Origin: Azospira oryzae
Lineage (GTDB): Bacteria; Pseudomonadota; Gammaproteobacteria; Burkholderiales; Rhodocyclaceae
DNA: 64,000 nucleotides
Direction of reading: 5' to 3'
Assembly: GCF_004217225.1 (NCBI RefSeq)
Contig: NZ_SHKM01000002.1
Location: 191,307-255,306, forward strand
Of this stretch, positions 52,683 to 61,523 are shown one piece after another (the first letter of the stretch is position 1; the number at the start of each line of letters is the position of its first letter). The position numbers were made by a program, and so were the translations under genes. Below the pieces are notes generated by a model. That model searched no databases, was not told where the DNA came from, and saw nothing but the letters and a program-made list of their open reading frames with translations.

Positions 52683-53435
52683 TCAGAGGTTGCAGAAGGT
52701 CATGTCGAAGGCGACCTCGCGGTCGCAGGCCCGGGGCTTGAGGTCGCCGTCCGGGCAGGTGAAGCGGATGTTCAGGGCGTACTTGTTGGCGCTGATTTCG
52801 GGAATGGCGGGGTCGCCGTCCCGCAGGGTGACCCGCACCATCTGGGCATTGCTGCCGCCGAGCATGAGCTGGAAACCGCCGGAGGGCGCCACCTGGGCCT
52901 TGGGCCGGCCGGAGGAGCGCAGCAGGCGCAGCACGATGGTGAGGCCGTCGCGCAGGGGCAGCAGGGGCTTGAGCCAGCCCATGAGGGCGGCCCGGCGCTG
53001 CTCGGCCGGGTGGTGCTGCCAGAAATGGTAGGAGGGCAGGTCGAATTCGCAGACGCCGCCGGGAATGGCGGCCCGGCTCTTGATGCTCATCAGCCACTCA
53101 TTGTCGCGCAGGTGCTGACCGATCTTGCCGGTCATGGCCAGCAGGGCGGCGGAGGCCTGCTCGATCTCGTAGAGGGCGCCGGAAAGGGCCTCTTCGGAAA
53201 TGTCGGGGTTGTTGCGGAAGGCCAGCAGGGTCTGGCGCTGACGCTCCAGTTCCTGGATCAGGTCCATTTTCAGGTCGGCCCGGGAAACTTCCAGGATTTC
53301 GAACAGGGTCAGCAGGACGACATGGTGTTCCAGGTGGCCTTCGGCCTGGAGATAGTAGGCGGCCTTGTCGAACAAATCCTCCAGCCGCAGCAGGGTGCGG
53401 ATGCGCTCATTGAAGGGATATTCGTAGGTGATCAC
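52683..53435 (-). CDS. zapD: Cell division protein ZapD
   Basis: ZapD cross-links FtsZ filaments at the division site. The 250-residue protein has the all-helical N-terminal region ([20 protein letters not shown]) and a beta-rich C-terminal domain ending [26 protein letters not shown], close to family length. The start is GTG at 53435; no in-frame ATG exists upstream before a TAA. Conserved neighbours are coaE upstream and yacG downstream. Confidence 0.95.
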   Translation of the reverse strand: MITYEYPFNERIRTLLRLEDLFDKAAYYLQAEGHLEHHVVLLTLFEILEVSRADLKMDLIQELERQRQTLLAFRNNPDISEEALSGALYEIEQASAALLAMTGKIGQHLRDNEWLMSIKSRAAIPGGVCEFDLPSYHFWQHHPAEQRRAALMGWLKPLLPLRDGLTIVLRLLRSSGRPKAQVAPSGGFQLMLGGSNAQMVRVTLRDGDPAIPEISANKYALNIRFTCPDGDLKPRACDREVAFDMTFCNL

Positions 53436-53577
53436 GCCAGGTTTCGCCAGGGTTTGCCAGTCAGGGTCCGGTAAGTGCGCTTACGGCGGGCATTATGTCG
53501 TCAAAGTGCGAGGATTCTGAACCATTCAGCCATAAACCTCAACACTAATAAGCCTTTGGGCATAAATTTGAATAATA

Positions 53578-53594
53578 TGCATCAAGTTGGTGCA
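53578..53594. promoter_or_regulatory. NtrC-like palindrome at the coaE 3' end
   Basis: TGCATC-AAGTT-GGTGCA, a 17-base match to the NtrC box with one changed base in the left arm. It overlaps the coaE stop codon and lies about 150 bases upstream of zapD. A TGGCA-like element near 53446-53459 has GG-N9-GC spacing, one base short of sigma-54. It may be chance. Confidence 0.35.
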
Positions 53595-54199
53595 TGAATT
53601 CCGGAAGCGGCCGCCAGATACTGGCGGTGCAGGCGCTCCACCTGGGGGACCAGGGCGGCCGCATCGCCGCCGTTGTCCACCACGTCGTCGGCCACCGCCA
53701 GGCGCTGCTGGCGGCTGGCCTGGGCCGCCAGGATGGCCTGCACCTCGGCCTCGCCCAGGCCGTTGCGGGCCATCACCCGGGCCACCTGGACCGCCTCGGG
53801 GCAATCCACCACCAGCACCCGCTGCACCCGTTCCCGGTAGCTGCCCGATTCCACCAGCAGGGGCACCGCCAGGATGACGTAGGGCGCCCGGGCCGCCTGG
53901 CAGCGGCGATCGCTCTCGGCGCGGATCAGGGGATGGAGAATGGCTTCCAGGCGCTGGCGCGCCGTGGCGTCGGCAAAGACCTGGCGGCGCATGGCGGCCC
54001 GGTCCAGGGCGCCCCGGGCGTCCACCACCGCCGGCCCGAAGGCCTCGGCGATGGCCGCCATGGCGGCGCCATGGGGCCCGGTCAGTTCGTGGGCGATGGC
54101 ATCCGTATCCACCAGGGCGGCGCCCCGGGCGACGAAAAGGTCGGCCACGGTGCTCTTGCCGCTGCCGATTCCGCCGGTGAGCCCGACGACGTAGGGCAT
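53582..54199 (-). CDS. coaE: Dephospho-CoA kinase
   Basis: CoaE phosphorylates dephospho-CoA in the last step of CoA synthesis. The 205-residue protein has the P-loop LTGGIGSGKST at the N-terminus, DTDAIAHELTG (the substrate-binding segment) and the lid region around VLVVDCPEAVQVARVMARNG. The ATG at 54199 overlaps the end of the SPOR gene; the longer frame to 54310 runs through SPOR coding sequence. CoaX for the first step of the same pathway lies about 3 kb upstream in the same strand cluster. Confidence 0.96.
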   Translation of the reverse strand: MPYVVGLTGGIGSGKSTVADLFVARGAALVDTDAIAHELTGPHGAAMAAIAEAFGPAVVDARGALDRAAMRRQVFADATARQRLEAILHPLIRAESDRRCQAARAPYVILAVPLLVESGSYRERVQRVLVVDCPEAVQVARVMARNGLGEAEVQAILAAQASRQQRLAVADDVVDNGGDAAALVPQVERLHRQYLAAASGIHAPT

Positions 54200-54200
54200 T

Positions 54201-55046
54201 TCAGGGCTTCTTCGCCGCCTTGGCTTCGCAGGCGGAGGGCGTGGCGGTGATGGCGGTGCCCGAATCCTTGAGGCCCTGGATCTGGGTCGGATCGCCCCGG
54301 GCTTCCACATGCACGGCGGTGGTCTTGCCGCCCCGCAGCCCCACCTTGGCCGAACGCACGCCCTTGGCCTTGAGGCTGTCCAGCTGGTCCTTGGCGCCCT
54401 GCTCGCTGGAGAAGATGCCGAGGGAAATGGCGTACTGGTTGGCGCCGGCTTCGGTAACGATGAAGAACTCGGTGACCCCCAGCTTTTTCAGCTCGCCGGC
54501 CTTGCGCTCGGCGTCGGCCTTGCTCGCCAGGGGCGGGATATACACCCAGTGGCTGCCGCCTTCGGCGGAGACCACGCTGCGGGAGAGGGTCAGGCTCGGG
54601 TAGCGCTTCTTGGCCAGGGCCACCAGGGCGTCGGCCTCGGCGGCCGGCAGGTCGGGCCAGGCCAGGCAGGCCTGGGCCTTCTTGTCCTCGGCTTTCTTGT
54701 CCTCGGCCTTTTTCTCTTCCGGCTTCTTTTCCTCCGGCTTTTTCTCGTCGCCCTTCTTTTCTTCCGCCTTCTTGTCGGTCGCCTGGGAGGCCGCAGGGGC
54801 GGGTGTCTCCGCCACCCCCTGACTGGCAGGCGCGTCCTCCTTGGCTACGGGGGCAGGGGCCTCGGCGGTCGGCTTCTCACCTGCCTCCGCCGCCGGCTCG
54901 CCCTTGCTGACGATGACGATGCGCTCCGGCTGCAGCTGCTGGTGCAGCCGCTCCCCATCCGGGTTGTCGCCGCCGCCCAGGTAGCCCCGGGCGAAGACGA
55001 AGAACAGCAGATTGGCCAGAACCAGCAGGAAGACCAGGACGCGCAT
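54201..55046 (-). CDS. SPOR-domain membrane protein
   Basis: A 281-residue protein with one N-terminal membrane helix (VLVFLLVLANLLFFVFARGY), then a low-complexity linker with Lys/Glu repeats (EEKKxE units, about 92-122). A C-terminal SPOR-like region (SHWVYIPPLASKADAERKAGELKKLG and YAISLGIFSSEQGAKDQL) would bind denuded peptidoglycan at septa. It is near zapD, another division gene. The start has a GGAG box nine bases upstream. Confidence 0.85.
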   Translation of the reverse strand: MRVLVFLLVLANLLFFVFARGYLGGGDNPDGERLHQQLQPERIVIVSKGEPAAEAGEKPTAEAPAPVAKEDAPASQGVAETPAPAASQATDKKAEEKKGDEKKPEEKKPEEKKAEDKKAEDKKAQACLAWPDLPAAEADALVALAKKRYPSLTLSRSVVSAEGGSHWVYIPPLASKADAERKAGELKKLGVTEFFIVTEAGANQYAISLGIFSSEQGAKDQLDSLKAKGVRSAKVGLRGGKTTAVHVEARGDPTQIQGLKDSGTAITATPSACEAKAAKKP

Positions 55047-55077
55047 GACGGAAATCTCCGGAGATGGCCGGCTGGCC

Positions 55078-56442
55078 TCAGCCCACCTTGGGCAGGTGTT
55101 CCAGGGAACGGGCGACCGCCTCGGCCGGGTAGTCGTAGTCCTCCAGCTTGCCGCTGAAGAAGCGCTCGTAGGAAGACATGTCGAAGTGGCCGTGGCCGGT
55201 GAGGTTGAACAGGATCACCTTGGGCTCACCGGTCACCTTGGCCTTCAGGGCCTCGTCGATGGCGGCGCGGATGGCGTGGCAGGATTCGGGGGCGGGAATG
55301 ATGCCCTCGGCCCGGGCGAACTGCACGCCGGCCTCGAAGGTGGCCAGCTGGGAAACGGCCACCGGCTCCACCAGGCCCTCATGCACCACCTGGGAAACCA
55401 GGGGCGAGGCGCCGTGGTAGCGCAGGCCGCCGGCGTGGATGCCGGGGGGCATGAAGTCGTGGCCCAGGGTGTACATCTTCATCAGGGGCGTGAAGCCGGA
55501 GGCGTCGCCGAAGTCGTAGGCGTAGGCGCCCTTGGTCAGGGTCGGGCAGGAGGTGGGTTCCACCGCCAGGCAGCGCAGGTTTTCCGCCCGCTTGTCGCCG
55601 GCGGCCTTGTCGGCCAGGAAGGGGAAGGCGATGCCGCCGAAGGAGGAGCCGCCGCCGCAGGGCCCGATGACCACGTCCGGGTATTCGCCGATCTTGTCGA
55701 ACTGCTTCTTCGCTTCCAGGCCGACGATGGTCTGGTGCAGCAGCACGTGGTTGAGCACGGAGCCCAGGGTGTAGTTGGTGTCGGGGCGGGAGGCGGCCTC
55801 TTCCACCGCTTCGGAGATGGCCAGGCCTAGGGAGCCCTGGTTGTCAGGATTCTCCGCCAGGGCGGCACGGCCGGTCTGGGTCAGCTCGGAGGGGCTGGCG
55901 AAGACTTCGGCACCCCAGGTCTGCATCATCAGGCGGCGGTAGGGCTTCTGGTCGTAGCTGACCTTGACCATGTACACCCGCACCGGCAGGCCGAACATCT
56001 GGCCCGCGAAGGAGATGGAGGAACCCCACTGGCCGGCGCCGGTTTCGGTGGTCAGGCGCTTGATGCCGGCCTGCTTGTTGTAGAAAGCCTGGGGCACGGC
56101 GGAGTTGGGCTTGTGGGAGCCGGCCGGGGAGACGCCTTCGTACTTGTAGTAGATCTTGGCGGTGGTACCCAGGGCCTGCTCCAGGCGCACGGCCCGGACC
56201 AGGGGCGCGGGGCGCCACAGGCGGTAGATTTCGCGCACTTCCTGGGGAATGGGAATCCAGCGCTGGTCCGACATTTCCTGTTCGAGGATGGCGCCGGGGA
56301 AGATGACGCCCATCTGCTCCGGCGTCGCCGGCTGGCCGTCCGGACCCAGGGGCGGGGCCGGCGGGGTCTTCAGGTCGGCCACGATGTTGTACCAGTGGGT
56401 CGGAATCTCGTTCTGCTCGAGCAGGATGCGGGTGTTCTCCAT
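55078..56442 (-). CDS. TrpB2-type tryptophan synthase beta-like protein
   Basis: A 454-residue PLP enzyme of the TrpB2 group, longer than TrpB1 (about 400). The PLP lysine is in [11 protein letters not shown] (about residue 108), the phosphate loop is [11 protein letters not shown] and the N-terminal [15 protein letters not shown] is the TrpB2 substrate region. TrpB2 makes tryptophan from indole and serine, independent of TrpA, or may have another indole role. The ATG at 56442 has a GGGAG box directly upstream. It lies inside a birA-coaX-SPOR cluster, away from trpA or other trp genes, an unusual position. Confidence 0.93.
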   Translation of the reverse strand: MENTRILLEQNEIPTHWYNIVADLKTPPAPPLGPDGQPATPEQMGVIFPGAILEQEMSDQRWIPIPQEVREIYRLWRPAPLVRAVRLEQALGTTAKIYYKYEGVSPAGSHKPNSAVPQAFYNKQAGIKRLTTETGAGQWGSSISFAGQMFGLPVRVYMVKVSYDQKPYRRLMMQTWGAEVFASPSELTQTGRAALAENPDNQGSLGLAISEAVEEAASRPDTNYTLGSVLNHVLLHQTIVGLEAKKQFDKIGEYPDVVIGPCGGGSSFGGIAFPFLADKAAGDKRAENLRCLAVEPTSCPTLTKGAYAYDFGDASGFTPLMKMYTLGHDFMPPGIHAGGLRYHGASPLVSQVVHEGLVEPVAVSQLATFEAGVQFARAEGIIPAPESCHAIRAAIDEALKAKVTGEPKVILFNLTGHGHFDMSSYERFFSGKLEDYDYPAEAVARSLEHLPKVG

Positions 56443-56550
56443 GATCTCCCTTTGTCTTTTAACGGTTCTGGCCGGCAGCAAGGCCGGCAGGCGAAGTATA
56501 ACGCGGCCCCGCCCCGGCTTTCCGGCCGGGCGGGGCCGCCGCGGCGGCCG

Positions 56551-57309
56551 TCAGGCGACGGCCGGCAGATCGGCGACCCGGGCCAGTCCTTCCAGCACCA
56601 GGTAATCCACCCGGCGCACCGGCAGGGCCGGGTCCAGGCATTCGTCCAGCTGGGCGGCGCCGCCGCCGGAAAGCAGGCAGGGGGAGCCGGGCGGCAGCTG
56701 CCGGTAGAGCCGCTCCACGGCGCCGGCCTGGGCATGCAGGCAGCCGCTGACGATGGCCGCATCGGTGCTGCGCGGCAGCTCGGCGAAATCCCCCTCGGCC
56801 AGGGGCAGCTGGGCCGTGTGGCGGTTGAGGGCGCCCCGCATCAGGTCGAAGCCGGGCAGGATGCAGCCGCCGGCGAAATAGCCGTGGCCGGGTCGTTCCG
56901 GGTCTTCCAGCAGCACGTCGATGGTCAGGGCGGTGCCCGCATTGACCACCAGGCAGGGCCGGCGCTCCTGGTTCCAGGCGCCCACCAGGGCGGCCCAGCG
57001 ATCCGCCCCCAGCTGGGCCGGGCGGGCGTAGCCGTTGCGCACCCCGGCAGCTTCCGGCGTCGCCAGAAAATTCTCCAGCCCGGGGGACAGGGGCACCAGG
57101 GCCTGGGCCACGGCCGCCGCCACTTCCGGCCCGGCCACGTTGCAAAAGAGGATGCGCTGCAGCCCCTGCCCCGCCGGCAGGGCCTGGCGCAGGGCGTGGG
57201 GCAGATCGCCGATGCGCTCCCGTTCCAGGGCGCCCCGGGCACGCCAGGCGCCGGCCTGGCGCAGGCCCCACTTGAGACGGGTGTTGCCGGCATCGAGCAG
57301 CAGGATCAT
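56551..57309 (-). CDS. coaX: Type III pantothenate kinase
   Basis: CoaX phosphorylates pantothenate, the first step of CoA synthesis, and is insensitive to CoA feedback. The 252-residue protein has the ATP-binding DAGNTRLKWG at the start, PAQLGADRWAAL and NAGTALTIDVL in the middle, and GGCILPGFDLM. Its ATG overlaps the birA stop by four bases. A longer frame to 57402 is antisense-free but runs through birA. Confidence 0.95.
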   Translation of the reverse strand: MILLLDAGNTRLKWGLRQAGAWRARGALERERIGDLPHALRQALPAGQGLQRILFCNVAGPEVAAAVAQALVPLSPGLENFLATPEAAGVRNGYARPAQLGADRWAALVGAWNQERRPCLVVNAGTALTIDVLLEDPERPGHGYFAGGCILPGFDLMRGALNRHTAQLPLAEGDFAELPRSTDAAIVSGCLHAQAGAVERLYRQLPPGSPCLLSGGGAAQLDECLDPALPVRRVDYLVLEGLARVADLPAVA

Positions 57310-58109
57310 AGGGGCCTCAGGGAAAGGTCGCCGGCCAGGTGGCGCAGCACGCCGTCCGGGCCCTCCAGCAGCAGGGCGCCGTCGCCGTCGGCGCCGCGGC
57401 ACAGGCCGGAGGCCACCACCTTGCCTTCCTCCAGCAAATGCACCGGACAGTCCTGCCAGGCATGGCGCCGCTGCCAGTCGTCGGCGAGGGCGGCAAAGCC
57501 GCCGCGGCTGAAGCGGTCCAGCACCGCCACCAGCTCCCGCAGCAGGGCCGCCAGCAGGTCGTGGCGCTCCGGCACCGCGCCCATCAGCGTCGCTAGACCG
57601 GCCGGGGCCAGCCCGCCGGGCGCACTCACCGCCGGTGCCCGCAAATTAATACCGATGCCGATGATGGCCTCGGTACCGCTGCGGCTGGACGACAGTTCCA
57701 CCAGGATGCCGGCCAGCTTGCCGAGGCCGTCCGGCACCGGGGCCAGCACGTCGTTGGGCCATTTCAGAACCACACCGGCGGCGCCGAGGGATTCGCAGGC
57801 CCGGGCGACGGCCACGCCAACGGCCAAGGACAGGCCGGCCACCTTGTCGAAACCGCCGGCAAAGCGCCACAGCAGGGAAAAGGTGAGACTGTCCTCGGGG
57901 CTGGAAACCCAGTCCCGGCCCCGCCGCCCGCGGCCGGCGCTCTGCCGGTCGGCCACCACCACACTGCCGGCCGGCGCCCCCCGGGCGGCCCGGTGCGACA
58001 GTTCGGAACTGGTGGAATCGCAGCTTTCCAGGCTGTCCACATCCACCCGGCCGACGATGGCGCCGAGGCGGGAAACGAGGAGGGCCGGGTCGATCAGGGA
58101 TGCAGCCAT
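57306..58109 (-). CDS. birA: Biotin--[acetyl-CoA-carboxylase] ligase
   Basis: BirA joins biotin to the carboxyl carrier protein. The 267-residue protein has ligase motifs SAGRGRRGRDW (about 62-72), KWPNDVLA and KLAGILVEL, plus a C-terminal SH3-like domain (GADGDGALLLEGPDG). It lacks the N-terminal helix-turn-helix of E. coli BirA, so it should not repress biotin genes. The ATG at 58109 is the family start. It is the first gene of the birA-coaX-trpB2-SPOR-coaE group. Confidence 0.95.
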   Translation of the reverse strand: MAASLIDPALLVSRLGAIVGRVDVDSLESCDSTSSELSHRAARGAPAGSVVVADRQSAGRGRRGRDWVSSPEDSLTFSLLWRFAGGFDKVAGLSLAVGVAVARACESLGAAGVVLKWPNDVLAPVPDGLGKLAGILVELSSSRSGTEAIIGIGINLRAPAVSAPGGLAPAGLATLMGAVPERHDLLAALLRELVAVLDRFSRGGFAALADDWQRRHAWQDCPVHLLEEGKVVASGLCRGADGDGALLLEGPDGVLRHLAGDLSLRPL

Positions 58110-58203
58110 GACAGCGCCAGAAGGAATGAAGGCGCCATTATCGGGGATAAGGCCGGGAAGGAAAAACTTCTCTGGCCCCATGCTCTGGCCTCAGAGGCAG
58201 CCG

Positions 58204-58229
58204 CCGCCGGGAATCGAATCCCCCGGCGG
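58204..58229 (-). terminator. GC-rich hairpin downstream of ntrC
   Basis: CCGCCGGG and CCCGGCGG form an 8-base stem around a 10-base loop, 12 bases after the ntrC stop. There is no T-run on the minus strand. Confidence 0.5.
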
Positions 58230-58241
58230 GGCCGAAGCCGC

Positions 58242-59678
58242 TTATTCCGCCGCCGGTTCCTCGGCCGCAGCGGCGGCCTTGCCGCCCTCCAGACCCAGCT
58301 CCTGGATCTTGCGGGTGATGGTGTTGCGGCCGATGCCCAGGGCCTGGGCCGCCTCGATGCGGCGGCCGCCGGTGTGGGCCAGGGCGCGGGAGATGAGGAT
58401 GCGCTCGAAGGTGTCGGAGAGCTTGCCGTGGATGTCCGGCACGCCCCGGGCCAGGAGCCGATCGGCCTCGGCCGCCAGGGCTTCCTCCCAGCCGCCGATG
58501 ACGCCGGCGCCGCTGGCGGGGGAGGTTTCCCGCAGTTCCGGCGGCAGGTCCCCCACTTCCACCAGCTGGCCGGGAGCCATGACGGTGAGCCAATGGCAGA
58601 GGTTTTCCAGCTGCCGCACGTTGCCCTGGAAGTCGAGGGAGACGAGGAACTTCACCGCCCCGTCGGACAGGCGCTTGGGCTCCACCCCCAGCTCCTGGGC
58701 GCTCTTGGCGAGGAAGTGGCGGGCCAGCAGGGGAATGTCCTCGCGCCGCTCGCGCAGGGCCGGCAGGCGGATACGGATGACGTTGAGGCGGTGGAACAGA
58801 TCCTCCCGGAAGAGGCCGTCCTTGACCCGGGTTTCCAGGTTCTGGTGGGTGGCGGCGATGACCCGCACATTGGCCTTCAGCGGCTGGTGGCCGCCGACCC
58901 GGTAGTAGTGGCCGTCGGAGAGCACCCGCAGCAGGCGGGTCTGCAGTTCCGAGGGCATGTCGCCGATTTCGTCGAGGAACAGGGTGCCGCCCTCGGCCTG
59001 CTCGAAGCGGCCCCGGCGCTGGGTGGCGGCGCCGGTGAAGGCGCCCCGCTCGTGGCCGAACAGTTCGGATTCGAGCAGATCCTTGGGAATGGCCGCGGTG
59101 TTGATGGCGATGAAGGGCTTGTCCGCCCGGGGGCTGTGGCGATGCAGGGCCCGGGCCACCAGTTCCTTGCCGGAACCGGATTCGCCGGTGATGAGCACGG
59201 TGGCGTGGCTCATGGCCAGACGGCCGATGGCGCGGAAGACTTCCTGCATGGCCGGAGCCTGGCCAAGGATCTCCGGACTGATGCTGGTTTCCTCGACCGC
59301 ACCATCCTGGTGCATCGATTCATCCAGGGCCCGGCGGATCAGTTCCAGGGCCTGGTCCACGTCGAAGGGTTTGGGCAGGTATTCGAAGGCCCCGCCCTGG
59401 AAGGCGGCGACGGCGCTCTCCAGGTCCGAGTAGGCGGTCATGATGATGACCGGCAGGGAGGGGATGTGGGACTTCACGTGCTGCAGCAGCTCCAGACCTG
59501 ACTGGCCGGGCATGCGGATGTCCGAAAGCAGGACCTGGGGCACCTCTCCGGCATCCAGGGCGGCCAGGGCATCCACGGCGGAGGCGAAGCTCTTGTGGGC
59601 GATCTGTTCCCGGGCCAGGGCCTTTTCCAGGACCCAGCGGATGGAGCGGTCATCGTCGACAATCCAGACGGGTTTCAT
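58242..59678 (-). CDS. glnG: Nitrogen regulatory response regulator NtrC
   Basis: NtrC (NR-I) activates sigma-54 promoters when phosphorylated by NtrB. The 478-residue protein has the receiver domain with the phosphoacceptor Asp in LLSDIRMPG (about residue 54). Then comes the AAA+ domain with Walker A GESGSGKE, GHERGAFTGA (the sigma-54 contact) and LFLDEIGDM, and finally a Fis-type helix-turn-helix (ALAHTGGRRIEAAQALGIGRNTITRKIQEL). It lies 80 bases downstream of ntrB. Candidate target sites in the window are at glnA and amtB. Confidence 0.97.
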   Translation of the reverse strand: MKPVWIVDDDRSIRWVLEKALAREQIAHKSFASAVDALAALDAGEVPQVLLSDIRMPGQSGLELLQHVKSHIPSLPVIIMTAYSDLESAVAAFQGGAFEYLPKPFDVDQALELIRRALDESMHQDGAVEETSISPEILGQAPAMQEVFRAIGRLAMSHATVLITGESGSGKELVARALHRHSPRADKPFIAINTAAIPKDLLESELFGHERGAFTGAATQRRGRFEQAEGGTLFLDEIGDMPSELQTRLLRVLSDGHYYRVGGHQPLKANVRVIAATHQNLETRVKDGLFREDLFHRLNVIRIRLPALRERREDIPLLARHFLAKSAQELGVEPKRLSDGAVKFLVSLDFQGNVRQLENLCHWLTVMAPGQLVEVGDLPPELRETSPASGAGVIGGWEEALAAEADRLLARGVPDIHGKLSDTFERILISRALAHTGGRRIEAAQALGIGRNTITRKIQELGLEGGKAAAAAEEPAAE

Positions 59679-59758
59679 TGTGATCCCTTATTCGTTTTGC
59701 GCTGTGGCGAAATGGTCCACAGCACCGAGCAATTACTTTGCCAGCTTGGCTGACGACC

Positions 59759-60814
59759 TCAGGCGTGTTCCAGGGGCAGGCGCACGATGAAGCAGGTGCG
59801 GCCCGGGCGGCTCTCGCATTCCACCGTGCCCTGGTGCTGCTGCACGAAGCTCTGGGCCAGGGTCAGACCCAGGCCGGAACCACCGTCCCGGCCGGAGACC
59901 AGGGGGTAGAACATGCGCTCCCGGATGTCTTCGGGAATGCCGGGGCCGTTGTCGATCACCTGCAGTTCCAGGGCCAGGCGGAAGCGCTTCTTGGCCAGGG
60001 TCACCTGGCGCACGGCCCGGGTGCGCAGGACGATCTCGCCCTTGCCTTCCATGGCCTGGGCGGCGTTGCGGGCGATGTTGAGGATGGCCTGGATCAGCTG
60101 CTCCCGGTCGCCGATGAGGTCCGGCAGGCTGGTGTCGTAGTCGCGGCGGATTTTCAGCTGGCCGGGGAATTCGGCCAGCAGCAGGCTGCGCACCCGTTCC
60201 AGGATTTCGTGGATGTTCACCGGCCCCGGTTGCATCGGGCGATGGGGCGAAAGCAGGCGCTGCATCAGGTCCTGCAGGCGGTCCGCTTCCTTGATGATGA
60301 CCTGGGTGTATTCCCGCAGGCTGGGGTTGTTCAGTTCGAATTCCAGCAGCTGGGCGGCGCCTCGGATGCCGCCGAGGGGATTCTTGATCTCGTGGGCCAG
60401 GTTGCGGATCAGTTCCCGGCTGGCCTGTTGTTGTTGCAGCAGGCGCTCTTCCCGGGAGGCGCGGATCTGCTGGTCGATGGGTCGCAGCTCCAGCAGCAGG
60501 CGGGCCTCCGGGGCATCCACCGGCGTCACGGTGCAGTTGATCTGCAGCACCTCGTCGTCTTCGCGGCGAATCTCGATGTTGTGGCCGGTATAGCTCCAGT
60601 CGTTGTCCAGAGCGCTGTCCAGGGCCTTCTGCAGGCCGGCCGAGGCCTGGATGATGTCCAGCAGGGAGCGTCCCACCACCACCCGGCCGCTGGTGGCCAG
60701 CAGGTTCTCCGCCGCCGGGTTCATGTGGCGGATGACAAGGCCGTCACCCAGAAGGATGACGGCAGACGAAAGCAGGTCGAGGCCGCTGAAGGGGCCGGGA
60801 TTCAGATTAGGCAT
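59759..60814 (-). CDS. glnL: Nitrogen regulation sensor kinase NtrB
   Basis: NtrB (NR-II) phosphorylates or dephosphorylates NtrC under PII control. The 351-residue cytoplasmic protein has a PAS domain (about 20-125), the H-box RNLAHEIKNPLGGIRGAAQLL (phosphoacceptor His), and the ATP-binding boxes NIARNAAQAM, DNGPGIPEDI and GGSGLGL. The ATG at 60814 is used; the upstream start is only TTG within the preceding gene. There is no membrane segment, as expected. It lies 38 bases after the DUF4124 gene. Confidence 0.95.
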   Translation of the reverse strand: MPNLNPGPFSGLDLLSSAVILLGDGLVIRHMNPAAENLLATSGRVVVGRSLLDIIQASAGLQKALDSALDNDWSYTGHNIEIRREDDEVLQINCTVTPVDAPEARLLLELRPIDQQIRASREERLLQQQQASRELIRNLAHEIKNPLGGIRGAAQLLEFELNNPSLREYTQVIIKEADRLQDLMQRLLSPHRPMQPGPVNIHEILERVRSLLLAEFPGQLKIRRDYDTSLPDLIGDREQLIQAILNIARNAAQAMEGKGEIVLRTRAVRQVTLAKKRFRLALELQVIDNGPGIPEDIRERMFYPLVSGRDGGSGLGLTLAQSFVQQHQGTVECESRPGRTCFIVRLPLEHA

Positions 60815-60852
60815 GGCTGGTTGGATAGCAGGAAGCGTACCAGCCGCGGCGC

Positions 60853-61353
60853 TCAACGCAGATTGCCGATTTCCTTGCGGATGGCTTCGATGTTGCGCTC
60901 ATGCAGTTGCACCTTGTCCTTGTAGGGCTGCACCCGCTCGGCCACCTTGGCGCCGTTGATGCCGCCGCCGACGTTGCGGTCGGTCGGCTGGATGTTGGCC
61001 TCCTGATTGGCCAGCTCCTTCTTGGCGGCCTCCAGGTTCTTCTGCTCCGCCGCCAGTTCCTGTTCCAGGATGGTGCGGCGGTCGTTGTCGCGGCTGCGCT
61101 GGGTTTCGCTGCCCACCTTGGGGAAATCCGAAGGCGAAGGCGTGCTGACCTTGGCCGGGGCCCGGCTGCCGCCGCTGGGAGCCGAGTTGGTGGGATCGGT
61201 GATGATGCGCTTGCAGCCCTTGCCGGGGGCATTGGCATAGGTGATGTGACCGGCGTCGTCGGTACATTTGAAGATGTCGGCCCGGACCGGGCCGACAAAC
61301 CCCAGGGCCAGCAGGCTGGCCAGCAGGGAGGCACGGGAAAGCTTGGTATTCAT
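60853..61353 (-). CDS. DUF4124-domain periplasmic protein
   Basis: A 166-residue protein with a Sec signal peptide (residues 1-24, GPVRADIFKC) and a DUF4124 domain (DIFKCTDDAGHITYANAPGKGCKRI, two cysteines). A long charged coiled coil (about 85-130, LEQELAAEQKNLEAAKKELANQEA) follows. Function unknown. It sits between glnA and ntrB, a typical betaproteobacterial position. An AAGGAG box precedes the ATG. The glnA terminator lies upstream, so it likely starts the ntrBC transcript. Confidence 0.88.
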   Translation of the reverse strand: MNTKLSRASLLASLLALGFVGPVRADIFKCTDDAGHITYANAPGKGCKRIITDPTNSAPSGGSRAPAKVSTPSPSDFPKVGSETQRSRDNDRRTILEQELAAEQKNLEAAKKELANQEANIQPTDRNVGGGINGAKVAERVQPYKDKVQLHERNIEAIRKEIGNLR

Positions 61354-61474
61354 TGCCGCTCCTTGAGTTCGGGGCAAGTGTATTGGATCGATAGGGCTTT
61401 TACAAATGCCTTTGCCATTGCTCCGGGCAAGCCCGGACACGGCGTCGGAGGCCTCGCTCGGCGGCCTCGGGAGC

Positions 61475-61506
61475 AAAAAAAAGGGACGGCCGCGGCCGTC
61501 CCCTTT
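61475..61506 (-). terminator. Intrinsic terminator of glnA
   Basis: GGGACGGC (61483-61490) and GCCGTCCC form a GC stem with a CGCG loop. On the minus strand it runs into eight T. It is 18 bases after the glnA stop. Confidence 0.92.
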
Positions 61507-61523
61507 CTCGGTACTGCAGCCGC

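Noticed and set aside
58204-58229. GGGAATCGAATCCC resembling a tRNA T-arm
   Set aside because: No acceptor stem, anticodon arm or D-arm pairs around it, and it sits directly after ntrC as a simple GC hairpin.
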